NCBI RefSeq assembly: GCF_900100395.1
Contig: NZ_FNFB01000016.1
Coordinates: 62,001 to 126,000 of the forward strand
Source of the DNA: Nonomuraea maritima
Lineage (GTDB): Bacteria > Actinomycetota > Actinomycetes > Streptosporangiales > Streptosporangiaceae
DNA: 64,000 nucleotides
Direction of reading: 5' to 3'
Below, one piece after another: positions 52,027-60,704 of this stretch (position 1 is the stretch's first letter; every line of letters starts with the position of its first letter). The position numbers were made by a program, and so were the translations under genes. The notes below the pieces were generated by a model. That model was not told the DNA's origin. It did no database searches and saw only the letters and a list, made by a program, of their open reading frames with translations.

Positions 52027-52054
52027 GAGCCCGCGTGAGTCTTCGCGCGGGCTC
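52027..52054 (+). terminator. Hairpin after rluB
   Basis: GAGCCCGCG (52027-52035) and CGCGGGCTC (52046-52054) form a perfect 9-bp stem with a 10-nt loop, 15 bp after the rluB stop. No long U-run follows, as is common in actinobacteria. Confidence 0.6.
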
Positions 52055-52081
52055 TCCGGCTTTCAGGGGGGACGGTTCCAC

Positions 52082-52441
52082 ATGGTGCGGGCGATCCGCG
52101 GGGCGATCCAGGTGGACGCCGACGACCGTGAGTCGATCATCGCCGGGACGACCGAGCTGGTCAACGCGATCATGAAGCGCAACGACCTCACCACCGACGA
52201 CGTCATCAGCGTGCTGTTCACCGCCACTCCCGACCTGACGGCGGAGTTCCCGGCGCTGGCGGCCCGCAAGCTGGGTTTCCACGACGTGCCGCTGATCTGC
52301 TGCACCGAGATCGACGTGCCGGGCGCCCTGCCCCGCGTCGTACGGCTGATGGCGCACATCGAGACCGATCGGCCGCGTACGGAGATCAACCACGTCTATC
52401 TGCGTGGTGCGGTGGCGCTTCGGCAGGACATAGCGCAGTAA
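52082..52441 (+). CDS. aroH: Chorismate mutase, AroH type
   Basis: 119 residues, the normal size for the trimeric AroH class. VRAIRGAIQVDADDRESI starts the fold, with the active-site Arg in this region; TATPDLTAEFPALAARKLG and the C-terminal HVYLRGAVALR complete it. It converts chorismate to prephenate, the substrate of the TyrA encoded next. The ribosome site is the GGGGGG run before ATG. Confidence 0.93.
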   Translation: MVRAIRGAIQVDADDRESIIAGTTELVNAIMKRNDLTTDDVISVLFTATPDLTAEFPALAARKLGFHDVPLICCTEIDVPGALPRVVRLMAHIETDRPRTEINHVYLRGAVALRQDIAQ

Positions 52442-52555
52442 GCTGCACAAAGGGTACAAAACGCGCACTGAGCTGCGTCGGGAGACCGCGGCGGTCCCGT
52501 GTCGTGAGAGAATCCGAGCCCCGTCAATCGAACAGCCCGACCCTCAGGAACCGAG

Positions 52556-53656
52556 ATGGATCTACGTACCGTGCTCGTCGTGGGCACCGGCCTCATCGGC
52601 ACCTCCACGGCGTTGGCGCTGCGCAAGCGAGGGGTGCGGGTGCTGCTCGCCGACCGCGATCCCGGAGCCGTACGGCTGGCCAGGGAGCTGGGGGCGGGCG
52701 AGGAGTGGTTCCCCGAGGGCGAGCAGGCGGGCGAGCGGCCCGAGCGGGCCGACCTGGCGATCATCGCGGTGCCGCCGGCGCACGTCGCCACCGAGCTGCT
52801 CGCGCTGCAGCGGATCGGCGCAGCCCGCTTCTACACCGACGTCGCGAGCGTGAAGGCCGAGCCCATCCACCGGGCCGCGCAGCTCGGCTGTGACCTGACG
52901 TCCTACGTCGCCTCCCACCCGCTGGCCGGGCGTGAGAAGTCCGGGCCGGGGGCCGCGCGCGAAGACCTGTTCCTCGGCCGGCCGTGGGCGCTGTGCCCCA
53001 CCGACGAGTCCGACCCGGAGGCCAGGGCGGCCGTCCTGCGGATGATCGAGCTGTGCGGGGCCAACCCGGTCGAGGTGACCGCGGTCGACCACGACCGCGC
53101 CGTCGCCGTGGTCTCCCACGCGCCGCACGTCGCGGCCTCCGCCGTCGCCGCCCGCCTCGCCGACGCGACCGACGTGGCGCTCGGGCTGGCCGGTCAGGGC
53201 GTACGCGACGTCACGCGCATCGCGGGCAGCGACCCCGGCCTGTGGCTGGGCATCCTGCAGGGCAACGCCTCCCCGGTCGCCGAGGTCCTGGAGGCCGTGG
53301 CCAGCGACCTGGCCGACGCGGCGAACGCGCTGCGCGCCCTGGCCGAGGGCGACGGCACCGCCACCGACGAGATCACCCAGTTGCTCAAGCGCGGCGTCGC
53401 CGGTCACGACCGCATCCCCGGCAAGCACGGCGGCCCGGCGCCCGCGTACGCCGTGGTGCAGGTCTTCGTCGGCGACCGTCCCGGGCAGCTGGCCCGCCTG
53501 TTCCAGGTGTGCGACGAGGTCGGCGTCAACGTCGAGGACGTCCGGCTGGAGCACGCCCCCGGTCTGCCCTTGGGCATCGCCGAGGTGTCGGTCGAGCCCG
53601 ACGCCGCCGTCACGCTCACGAAGGCGCTGCACGAGCGGGGCTGGCAGGTTCCCTGA
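52556..53656 (+). CDS. tyrA: Prephenate dehydrogenase with ACT domain
   Basis: 366 residues. The NAD(P) motif is VLVVGTGLIGTSTALALRKR; ASHPLAGREKSGPGAA carries the conserved His/Gly substrate loop. A C-terminal ACT domain (about 290-366, VQVFVGDRPGQLARLFQVCD) suggests feedback control by tyrosine or a similar ligand. It oxidatively decarboxylates prephenate to 4-hydroxyphenylpyruvate. It lies 114 bp after aroH; a GGGAGACCGC / GCGGTCCC hairpin is in the gap. Confidence 0.93.
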   Translation: MDLRTVLVVGTGLIGTSTALALRKRGVRVLLADRDPGAVRLARELGAGEEWFPEGEQAGERPERADLAIIAVPPAHVATELLALQRIGAARFYTDVASVKAEPIHRAAQLGCDLTSYVASHPLAGREKSGPGAAREDLFLGRPWALCPTDESDPEARAAVLRMIELCGANPVEVTAVDHDRAVAVVSHAPHVAASAVAARLADATDVALGLAGQGVRDVTRIAGSDPGLWLGILQGNASPVAEVLEAVASDLADAANALRALAEGDGTATDEITQLLKRGVAGHDRIPGKHGGPAPAYAVVQVFVGDRPGQLARLFQVCDEVGVNVEDVRLEHAPGLPLGIAEVSVEPDAAVTLTKALHERGWQVP

Positions 53657-53670
53657 CGCTCGGGCACGAC

Positions 53671-53699
53671 GGCGGGCGGAGCCGGTGGCCCCGCCCGCC
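53671..53699. terminator. Bidirectional hairpin between tyrA and the glycosyltransferase gene
   Basis: GGCGGGCGG (53671-53679) and CCGCCCGCC (53691-53699) are perfect 9-bp arms with an 11-nt loop, placed 14 bp after tyrA and 14 bp before the end of the convergent gene. Confidence 0.65.
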
Positions 53700-53713
53700 G
53701 CGTTCCCGTGACG

Positions 53714-54802
53714 TCAGCGTTTCGTGACCGCTTCGCTGACGGCGTTCGGGCCGTCGTACTCGCGGTCGGGCATGGCCTCCAGGGCTTGGACGATGTCGTT
53801 GCTCGCGTTGTGGTCGCGGGCTGCCTGGACGAGGTCTTCCTTGCTCGCCGGGTAGTCGACGCCGCCGAGGTGTTTCTGCAGGTCTATGGGATTCGGTGCA
53901 GTGCTCATGCCTCCCTCGCTGCCCACGTCAGCAGGAGCGTAACGACCTGCGGGTTCGCGCCCGGCCCGCTCCAGGACGCGCCGGGCCCGTTCCACGGCGT
54001 CCGGAAGGACGCGGCGCCGCGCCAGCGCCCTGTGCAGCCGCGGCACGGCCGTGCGCAGGCCCTCCCAGCCCGCCGGGCCCTGACGCAGCGCGTCGAGCGC
54101 GCGGCGCGCCACGACCGGCCACGGGCGGCGCAGCACGGCCGTGAGCACGGCGTTGCGCGCGGCCAGCACCTGGCGGCCGCGCGGGTCCCGAGGGGGCGAG
54201 GGGTGGTGGTGGGCGACGACGTCGTCCACGTACGCCAGCCCCCAGCCGCCGGCGGCCAGGTCGACGGCGAGACGCTCCTCCTCGCCGAAAAAGAAGATCA
54301 CGTCGTCGAAGCCGCCGGCCTCCAGGAACGCGTCCCTGCGCACCACCGCGCCGCACGCCAGGAACCCCAGCACGCCGGGCCCCGGCAGGCCGGGCCGCAC
54401 GCCGAGCGGTGAGTCGCGCATCTGTGCCGAGACCGCGTCCAGTCGCTGCTCCGGGCCCACCAGGACGCGCGCGCCGAGCAGCGCCAGCCGGGGGTGGGCG
54501 TCGAGCAGGTCCGCGGCCCGGTCCAGCGCGCCATCGGCCCACCAGGAGTCGTCGTCGGCGAAGGCGACGTAGGGCGTCCGCGCCATCGAGACGCCGATGT
54601 TGCGGGCGGGCGCGCCCAGGTTCTCGCCCGCCTCCACGACCTCGATGCCGGGGAAGTGGCGGCGGACGAACGCGGGAGTGCCGTCCGTCGAGCCGTTGTC
54701 GACGAGGATCGCCGGGCGTGGGTGCCGGGGCAGGGTGCGGGCGAGCGTCCGCCGCCTGTCCCTGGTGGCGACCACGACGGTGACCCGGGGCTCATTTTTC
54801 AC
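53714..54802 (-). CDS. Family 2 glycosyltransferase fused to a C-terminal DUF2795 domain
   Basis: 362 residues in one frame. The GT-A part (1-240) has VTVVVATRDRRRTLARTL, the acidic metal motif FADDDSWW and a FGEEERLAVDLAAGGW acceptor region. Residues 299-362 (MSTAPNPIDLQKHLGGVDYP, then ASKEDLVQAARDHNA) are a complete DUF2795 protein, usually encoded alone. An internal ATG at 53908 preceded by GAGGGAGG, only 1 nt away, could start DUF2795 separately. No stop lies between, so the gene is a fusion or a nested pair. Donor and acceptor sugars unknown. Confidence 0.8.
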   Translation of the reverse strand: MKNEPRVTVVVATRDRRRTLARTLPRHPRPAILVDNGSTDGTPAFVRRHFPGIEVVEAGENLGAPARNIGVSMARTPYVAFADDDSWWADGALDRAADLLDAHPRLALLGARVLVGPEQRLDAVSAQMRDSPLGVRPGLPGPGVLGFLACGAVVRRDAFLEAGGFDDVIFFFGEEERLAVDLAAGGWGLAYVDDVVAHHHPSPPRDPRGRQVLAARNAVLTAVLRRPWPVVARRALDALRQGPAGWEGLRTAVPRLHRALARRRVLPDAVERARRVLERAGREPAGRYAPADVGSEGGMSTAPNPIDLQKHLGGVDYPASKEDLVQAARDHNASNDIVQALEAMPDREYDGPNAVSEAVTKR

Positions 54803-54848
54803 GGTCTGCCCCTTACCGCGCGGGGGCCCCTTAGTCCTCAGGTGTGCG

Positions 54849-54916
54849 TTGACGGCCTGCCGGGGACCGGTGTAGAAGAGTGGGTAACAGTGTTTCCGGA
54901 TAGAAACGGCGTTACC
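54849..54916 (+). promoter_or_regulatory. TetR promoter and 34-bp operator
   Basis: TTGACG (54849-54854) and TAGAAG (54873-54878) are 18 bp apart. Immediately downstream, GGTAACAGTGTTTC (54883-54896) and GAAACGGCGTTACC (54903-54916) are 14-bp arms with 3 mismatches and a 6-bp spacer, ending 2 bp before the ATG of the TetR gene. Typical of autorepression by a TetR dimer. Confidence 0.7.
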
Positions 54917-54918
54917 GC

Positions 54919-55545
54919 ATGAGTGTGTCCGCGTACCGGCAAGCCCGCCTCGAAGGGCAGGACGTCGTCAGGACGGCCGTCCTCGACGCCGCCAAGCGAC
55001 TGCTCGTCGAGGACGGTCCCGCGGCGCTCACCGTGCGTTCCATCGCCGCCGCGGCGGGCTGCTCGACGAAGGTCATCTACACGCTCTTCGGCGGGAAGGA
55101 AGGGCTCGGCGAGGCCCTCTGGACGGAGGGGTTCGCCCGGTTCGAGCGGCGGCTGCGCGGCATTCCGCAGCACGACGACCCCCTCGTCGTGCTGCGCGCC
55201 GGGATCGAGGCCTACCGTGACTACGCGCTGGCCGAGCCCGAGTTCTACCGGGTCATGTTCATGGGGGCGCTGCCCGCGTACCGGCCGGGGCCGCAGGCGG
55301 CGCGGGCGGCCAAGCGGACGTTCGACATCCTGGTGGACGGGGTGCGGGCCGGTATGGAGGCGGGGGTCCTGCGAGGGCCCGGCGCCGGAGAGATCGCCGA
55401 CGTGCTGTGGATGGGGATCCACGGCGCGGTAAGTCTGGAAATTTCCTGTTATTTCGAGGGCGACGTGGCCGCGCAGCGTTACCGGCTGCTCTGCTCGTCG
55501 CTGCTCGCGCCGTTCCTGACCACCGACGAGAGGACGACGTCATGA
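54919..55545 (+). CDS. TetR-family regulator
   Basis: 208 residues. The HTH is RTAVLDAAKRLLVEDGPAAL with TVRSIAAAAGCSTKVIYTLF, and the C-terminal helical domain (about 80-200) resembles the TetR_C/WHG class (EFYRVMFMGALPAY). Its stop overlaps the carotenoid-oxygenase ATG (ATGA), so both are co-transcribed and probably repressed by this protein through the inverted repeat in front of it. The ligand may be the substrate or product of the oxygenase (inference). Confidence 0.9.
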   Translation: MSVSAYRQARLEGQDVVRTAVLDAAKRLLVEDGPAALTVRSIAAAAGCSTKVIYTLFGGKEGLGEALWTEGFARFERRLRGIPQHDDPLVVLRAGIEAYRDYALAEPEFYRVMFMGALPAYRPGPQAARAAKRTFDILVDGVRAGMEAGVLRGPGAGEIADVLWMGIHGAVSLEISCYFEGDVAAQRYRLLCSSLLAPFLTTDERTTS

Positions 55546-56906
55546 CCGGCTCCACCCCGTACCGAGGGGGCTTCGCCCCGGTGGCCGATGAGGTCACCGC
55601 CTTCGACCTCGCGGTCACCGGCCGCGTCCCGGCCGAGCTCAACGGCCGCTACCTGCGCATCGGCCCCAACCCGCTGAGCCTCGACGATCCGTCCGCGGGT
55701 CACCTGTTCCTCGGCGAGGGCATGGTGCACGGGGTGCGGCTGCGCGACGGCCGCGCCGAGTGGTACCGCAACCGCTGGATCCGCAACGCCGCCGTCGCCC
55801 GGCGGCTCGGCGAAGAGCCCCGACCAGGGCCCGTGCACGCGGGCATGGACTTCGCGGCCAACACGCACGTCATCGGGCACGCCGGGCGCACGTTCGCGAC
55901 CGTCGAGGCGGGTGCGCTGCCGTACGAGCTGGGGTACGAGCTCGACACCGTCGGCTCGTGCGACTTCGGCGGCGGCCTGCCGGGCGGGTTCGCCGCGCAC
56001 ACCCACACCGATCCCGCCACCGGGGAGCTGCACGCGCTGGCGTACTTCTTCGGGTGGGACCACCACCAGCACATCGTGATCGACCCCAAGGGCACGGTGA
56101 CGCAGGTGCGCGACATCCCCGTCGCGGACAAGCCGATGGCGCACGACTTCGCCCTCACCGAGCGGTACGTCGTGATCTACGACCTGCCGGTCACGTTCAG
56201 CATGGCCCACGCCGAGAAGGGGGTGTCGCTCCCGTACGCGTGGAACGACGACCACCCGCCGCGGCTCGGCCTCCTGTCGCGGGTGACCGGGCAGGTGCGG
56301 TGGGTGGAGGCGCCGTCGTGCTGGGTCTTCCACACCCTCAACGCCTACGACGACGGCGACGAGGTGGTCGTGGACGTCGTCAGCTACCCCAAGCGGTTCG
56401 TGGACGCCCGCCTCGATCTCGGCGGCCTGCCCACGCTCGACCGGTGGCGGGTGCACCCGGCGACCGGCAGGCTCCGGTCCACGCGCCTCGACGACCGGCC
56501 GCAGGAGTTCCCGCGCATGGACGAGCGCCGCACCGGACGCCCGTACCGTTACGGCTACACCGCGATCACCCGTGACCTCACCGACATCGTGTTCCCCGGC
56601 GGCGCAGAACTGGAGGACCTGCCCGACGGCGCCTTCGACAACACCCTGGTCAAGCACGACCTGGAGCGCGGAGCCCAGGAGCAGCGGCGGTTCGGGCGCG
56701 GCGCGTACGTGGGAGAGCCGGTGTTCGTCCCCTCGGGCGAGGCCGAGGACGACGGCTACGTGCTCGCGTACGTCAACGACCCGGCCAGGGGCGCGGCCGA
56801 CCTGGTGATCCTGTCCGCCCGCGACTTCACCGGCGAGCCCGTCGCCGTCGTGCACCTGCCCGCCCGCGTGCCGCTCGGTTTCCACGGCAGCTGGATCGCC
56901 GACTGA
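55542..56906 (+). CDS. Carotenoid cleavage oxygenase (RPE65 family)
   Basis: 454 residues. The four iron-binding His positions of the seven-bladed propeller appear in AAHTHTDPATGELHAL, MAHDFALTERYVVIYD, WVFHTLNAYDDGDEVV and the C-terminal GFHGSWIAD. NGRYLRIGPNP is the usual N-terminal signature. The enzyme uses Fe(II) and O2 to cleave conjugated double bonds of carotenoids or stilbenoid substrates; the substrate here is not known. Operon with TetR. Confidence 0.93.
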   Translation: MTGSTPYRGGFAPVADEVTAFDLAVTGRVPAELNGRYLRIGPNPLSLDDPSAGHLFLGEGMVHGVRLRDGRAEWYRNRWIRNAAVARRLGEEPRPGPVHAGMDFAANTHVIGHAGRTFATVEAGALPYELGYELDTVGSCDFGGGLPGGFAAHTHTDPATGELHALAYFFGWDHHQHIVIDPKGTVTQVRDIPVADKPMAHDFALTERYVVIYDLPVTFSMAHAEKGVSLPYAWNDDHPPRLGLLSRVTGQVRWVEAPSCWVFHTLNAYDDGDEVVVDVVSYPKRFVDARLDLGGLPTLDRWRVHPATGRLRSTRLDDRPQEFPRMDERRTGRPYRYGYTAITRDLTDIVFPGGAELEDLPDGAFDNTLVKHDLERGAQEQRRFGRGAYVGEPVFVPSGEAEDDGYVLAYVNDPARGAADLVILSARDFTGEPVAVVHLPARVPLGFHGSWIAD

Positions 56907-56958
56907 GCCGGACACGGTAGCCTCTTCGCGTCGGACAAAACGTGAAGAGGGAGAGGCC

Positions 56959-57660
56959 GTGACCGGTCTGGTCGTCGCCATGGACGGCCCTTCGGGGTCG
57001 GGTAAGTCGAGCGTGTCGCGCGGAGTCGCCCGAGCGCTGGGCCTGCGTTACCTCGACACCGGGGCGATGTACCGCGCGATGACCTGGTGGATGCTGCGTG
57101 AGGGCGTCGACCTCGGCGACCCCGCGGCCGTCGCCGCCAGGTGCCCCGCGCCGGTGATCGTCTCCGGCACCGACCCCGACGGCCCCACGATCCACGTCGA
57201 CGGCGTCGACGTGGCCGAACCGATCAGAGGGGCCGACGTCACCGGAGCCGTCTCCGTCGTCGCCGCCGTGCCCGAGGTGCGGGCCCGGCTCGTCGACCTG
57301 CAGCGCGAGGTCATCGGCGAGGGCGGCATCGTGGTCGAGGGCCGTGACATCGGCACGGTCGTCTGCCCCGAGGCTCCCGTCAAGGTCTACCTGACGGCCA
57401 GCCCCGAGGCCCGCGCCCGCCGGCGCAGCGCCGAGGTGGCCGGTTCGACGGTGGAGGCGCAGCAGGAGGCCATGGCCAAGCGCGACACGCTCGACTCGAC
57501 ACGCAAGACCGACCCCTTGTCGATGGCGGCAGGCGCCGTCGAACTCGACACCACCGAGCTGACTCTCGACGAGGTCGTCACGGCGGTGCTGAGGCTGGTC
57601 GCCGAGCGCGGCGGACACACGTCCGCGGGCGTCGGCGACCCGATACACGAGCGCACCTGA
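56959..57660 (+). CDS. cmk: Cytidylate kinase
   Basis: 233 residues, GTG start with AGAGGGAG upstream. AMDGPSGSGKSSVSRGVARA is the P-loop, LDTGAMYRAM the NMP-binding segment, VVEGRDIGTVV and the LID with ARARRRSAEV follow. It phosphorylates CMP and dCMP. It is followed by der, the usual order. A -10-like TAGCCT lies about 35 bp upstream. Confidence 0.96.
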   Translation: MTGLVVAMDGPSGSGKSSVSRGVARALGLRYLDTGAMYRAMTWWMLREGVDLGDPAAVAARCPAPVIVSGTDPDGPTIHVDGVDVAEPIRGADVTGAVSVVAAVPEVRARLVDLQREVIGEGGIVVEGRDIGTVVCPEAPVKVYLTASPEARARRRSAEVAGSTVEAQQEAMAKRDTLDSTRKTDPLSMAAGAVELDTTELTLDEVVTAVLRLVAERGGHTSAGVGDPIHERT

Positions 57661-57699
57661 CCCGATCGGGTGCGGGACTCACATTAAGGACGAAGAACT

Positions 57700-59091
57700 G
57701 TGTCTACGGGGGACTGGGTCGAGGCCGACCTCGACGATTTCGAGATCACCGAGCACGGCGACCAGACGCCGCTGCCCGTCGTCGCCATTGTGGGGCGGCC
57801 CAACGTCGGCAAGTCCACGCTGGTCAACCGCATCATCGGCCGCCGTGAAGCGGTCGTGGAGGACGTCCCTGGCGTCACCCGCGACCGCGTCACCTACGAG
57901 GCCAACTGGCGCGGCCGCCGCTTCACGGTGGTCGACACCGGCGGCTGGGACCCCGACGCCACCGGGATGAACCTGCGCATCGCCGAGCAGGCCCAGGTCG
58001 CCGTCGAACTGGCCGACGTCATCGTGTTCGTCGTCGACGCCACCGTGGGCGCGACCGACGCCGACGAGATCGTGGGCTCGGTGCTGCGGCAGTCGGGCAA
58101 GCCCGTCATCCTGGCCGCCAACAAGGTCGACAACCAGCAGCTCGAACTCGAGGCCGCCGGGCTGTGGGGGCTCGGGCTGGGGGAGCCGTACCCGGTGTCG
58201 GCGCTGCACGGCCGGTCGAGCGGCGACCTGCTCGACGTGGTGCTCCAGGCGCTGCCCGAGACGCCCGCGGTCACCTTCGAGACCGAACGCGGGCCCTCCC
58301 GCGTCGCGCTGCTGGGCAAGCCCAACGTCGGCAAGTCCTCCCTGCTCAACAAGCTGGCGGGGGAAGAGCGCGTGCTGGTCGACCCGATGGCCGGCACCAC
58401 CCGCGACCCCGTCGACGAGCTCGTCGAGCTGGGCGGGCGCACCTGGCGCTTCGTCGACACGGCCGGCATCCGGCGGCGCGACCGCGAGCTCCAGGGCGCC
58501 GACTTCTACGCCGCCATGCGGACGCGCGCCGCGCTGGAGCGCACCGAGGTGGCGGTCGTGCTGATCGACGCCAGCGAGCCGCTCACCGAGCAGGACCTCC
58601 GCATCATCGGCCTGGTGATCGAGTCGGGCCGGGCCATGGTGGTGGCCTTCAACAAGTGGGACCTCGTCGACGAGGACCGCCGCTACTACCTGGAGAAGGA
58701 GATCGACCGGCAGCTCGTCCGCACCCCGTGGGCGCTGCGCGTCAACATCTCCGCCAAGACCGGCAGGCACGTCGACCGGCTGGTCCCGGCACTGGAGAAG
58801 GCGCTCGACTCCTGGTCCACCCGGGTGCCGACGTCCCGGCTCAACGCGTTCCTCACCGAGCTGGTGCAGCAGACGCCGCCGCCGGTGCGGGGCGGCAAGC
58901 AACCGAAGATCCTCTTCGCCACGCAGGCGTCCGTCGAGCCGCCGAAGTTCGTGCTGTTCACCTCCGGCTGGCTGGAGGACACGTACCGGCGCTTCATCGA
59001 GCGGCGCATCCGTGAGGAGTTCGGCTTCGCGGGCTCGCCGATCGAGGTCACGATGAAGATCCGCGAGAAGCGCCAGAAGAAGGACAAGTAA
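57700..59091 (+). CDS. der: GTPase Der (EngA), ribosome assembly
   Basis: 463 residues. Two consecutive GTPase domains: the first with GRPNVGKSTLVNRI, DTGGW and NKVD; the second with GKPNVGKSSLLNKL, DTAGI and NKWD. The C-terminal KH-like domain (about 370-463) ends in Lys-rich EKRQKKDK. It binds the 50S subunit during assembly. GTG start with AAGGACGAAG. A strong hairpin follows its stop. Confidence 0.97.
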   Translation: MSTGDWVEADLDDFEITEHGDQTPLPVVAIVGRPNVGKSTLVNRIIGRREAVVEDVPGVTRDRVTYEANWRGRRFTVVDTGGWDPDATGMNLRIAEQAQVAVELADVIVFVVDATVGATDADEIVGSVLRQSGKPVILAANKVDNQQLELEAAGLWGLGLGEPYPVSALHGRSSGDLLDVVLQALPETPAVTFETERGPSRVALLGKPNVGKSSLLNKLAGEERVLVDPMAGTTRDPVDELVELGGRTWRFVDTAGIRRRDRELQGADFYAAMRTRAALERTEVAVVLIDASEPLTEQDLRIIGLVIESGRAMVVAFNKWDLVDEDRRYYLEKEIDRQLVRTPWALRVNISAKTGRHVDRLVPALEKALDSWSTRVPTSRLNAFLTELVQQTPPPVRGGKQPKILFATQASVEPPKFVLFTSGWLEDTYRRFIERRIREEFGFAGSPIEVTMKIREKRQKKDK

Positions 59092-59093
59092 AG

Positions 59094-59139
59094 CGCGTTG
59101 CCGCCGGTCCCATGTGCTCGTAGGATCGGCGGCAACGCG
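59094..59139 (+). terminator. der terminator hairpin that also contains the T-box promoter
   Basis: Arms CGCGTTGCCGCCGGTCC (59094-59110) and GGATCGGCGGCAACGCG (59123-59139) pair with a single mismatch and a 12-nt loop, right after der. Within it, TTGCCG (59099-59104) and TAGGAT (59121-59126) are 16 bp apart and can act as -35/-10 boxes for the riboswitch transcript starting near 59133. Confidence 0.7.
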
Positions 59140-59140
59140 T

Positions 59141-59380
59141 TGACGGAGACGAGTAACCAGCGGACCGCGCAGGTCCAGAGAGCCGCCGGAAGCTGTGAAG
59201 GCGGCCCCGCGCCCCGCTGGTGAAGACACTCCCGAGTGCGGGGAGGCAATGCCCCGCCGGCCTGACCCCCGTCACAGGGTCGATCAAGGCCGCTTCCACG
59301 AGGCGGCGAAAGTGCGGTGGCACCGGGAGCTCCCTTCTCCCCCGCACTCCCAAGGGGTCATGCACTTCCGTGAGGAGCTG
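59141..59380 (+). promoter_or_regulatory. T-box riboswitch, aspartate (GAC) specifier, translational type
   Basis: Stem I is closed by CCAGCGG (59157-59163) and CCGCTGG (59214-59220), with AGAGAGCC and a GCCGCC/GGCGGC hairpin inside. Directly after the stem comes GTGAAGACA: the specifier triplet is GAC (59225-59227), Asp. The T-box AAGTGCGGTGGCACCG follows (about 59310-59325), with bulge UGGC at 59318-59321, which pairs with GCCA, the 3' end expected for tRNA-Asp (discriminator G). AGCTCC (59328-59333) is complementary to GGAGCT (59374-59379), the ribosome site of the next gene. Uncharged tRNA-Asp should free the ribosome site. Confidence 0.87.
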
Positions 59381-59382
59381 TA

Positions 59383-60648
59383 ATGATCTCTCGTGTCATG
59401 TCGGCGGAGCTCGCTGAGCACGCCGGACAACGAGTGACGATCGCCGGTTGGGTCCATCGCCGCCGGCGGCTGAAATCCGTGTCCTTCCTCGTCGTCAGAG
59501 ACCGTACCGGGCTGGCCCAGACCGTCACGGCCGCCGGTGACCTGCCTCCGGAGGAGAGCGTCGTCGCGGTCACCGGCACGGTGACCGCGGGCCCGCAGGC
59601 GCCCGGGGGCTTCGAACTGGTCTCACCCGAGATCGAGGTGCTGGCGGAGCCGTGCGCGCCGCCGCCGTTCGACCTCTACCGGCCCGTCGTCGGGGCCGGG
59701 CTGCCGACGATTCTCGACCACGCGCCGGTCGCGCTGCGCCATCCGCTCCTGCGGGCGCCCCTGGAGATCTCCGCCGCGAGCGTGGCGGGTTTCCGTGAGA
59801 CGCTCGACCGGCTCGGGTTCACCGAGATCCACACGCCGAAGATCGTCGGCTCGGCGACCGAGTCCGGCGCGAACGTCTTCGGCATCGACTACTTCGGCAG
59901 GCCCGCGTACCTGGCGCAGTCACCGCAGTTCTACAAGCAGGCCATGGTGGGGGTGTTCGAGCGGGTGTACGAGGTCGGCCCGGTGTTCCGCGCCGAGCCG
60001 CACGACACCGTACGCCACCTGGCCCAGTACACGAGCCTCGACGCCGAGCTGGGCTTCGTACGCGACCATCGCGACGTGATGGCGGTGCTGCGGGAGGCCG
60101 TGGCCGGCATGCTGGAGTCGGTACGCCACCGCGCCCCCGAGGCCCTCACCCTGCTCGGCGTCACACTGCCGGACGCGCCCGCCGAGATCCCGGCCGTGCA
60201 CTTCACCGAGGCGCAGCGGATGACGTCGTCCGACGAGCCCGACCTGTCGCCCGAGCAGGAGCGGTGGCTGTCGGAGTGGGCGCTGCGGGAGCACGGCTCG
60301 GAGTTCCTCTTCGTCACCGGCTATCCGATGTCCAAGCGGCCTTTCTACACCCATCCCGACCCGGACCTTCCGGGGTACTCCAACGGCTTCGACCTGCTGT
60401 TCCGCGGGCTGGAGCTGGTGACGGGCGGGCAACGCCTGCACCGCCACGACGACTACGTGCGCGCCCTGGCCGACCGGGGTGAGGGCACGGAGGCGTACGA
60501 GGGGTATCTGCAGGCGTTCCGGTACGGGATGCCGCCGCACGGCGGGTTCGCGCTCGGTCTGGAACGGTGGACGGCACGGCTGACGGGCGCCACCAACATC
60601 CGCCAGACCACCGCCTTCCCCCGCGACCTCCACCGCCTCACCCCGTAG
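59383..60648 (+). CDS. aspS: Archaeal-type aspartyl-tRNA synthetase (probably nondiscriminating)
   Basis: 421 residues, much shorter than bacterial AspRS (about 590) because the bacterial insertion domain is missing. An OB-fold anticodon domain (1-105) precedes the class II core: motif 2 in FRAEPHDTVRHLAQYTSLDAE, motif 3 in GFALGLERWTARLTG. This is the AspRS2/archaeal class that often also charges tRNA-Asn for GatCAB. Ribosome site GAGGAG 5 nt before ATG is the part sequestered by the T-box. Confidence 0.92.
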   Translation: MISRVMSAELAEHAGQRVTIAGWVHRRRRLKSVSFLVVRDRTGLAQTVTAAGDLPPEESVVAVTGTVTAGPQAPGGFELVSPEIEVLAEPCAPPPFDLYRPVVGAGLPTILDHAPVALRHPLLRAPLEISAASVAGFRETLDRLGFTEIHTPKIVGSATESGANVFGIDYFGRPAYLAQSPQFYKQAMVGVFERVYEVGPVFRAEPHDTVRHLAQYTSLDAELGFVRDHRDVMAVLREAVAGMLESVRHRAPEALTLLGVTLPDAPAEIPAVHFTEAQRMTSSDEPDLSPEQERWLSEWALREHGSEFLFVTGYPMSKRPFYTHPDPDLPGYSNGFDLLFRGLELVTGGQRLHRHDDYVRALADRGEGTEAYEGYLQAFRYGMPPHGGFALGLERWTARLTGATNIRQTTAFPRDLHRLTP

Positions 60649-60704
60649 GCCCGGGGGGCGCGGCGCGTCCCGTCTCTCATCGTGGGTCGGTGTCGCGCCG
60701 CTCT

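Noticed and set aside
59195..59383. Small open frame upstream of aspS
   Set aside because: It runs through the T-box leader; conserved RNA elements explain the sequence better.
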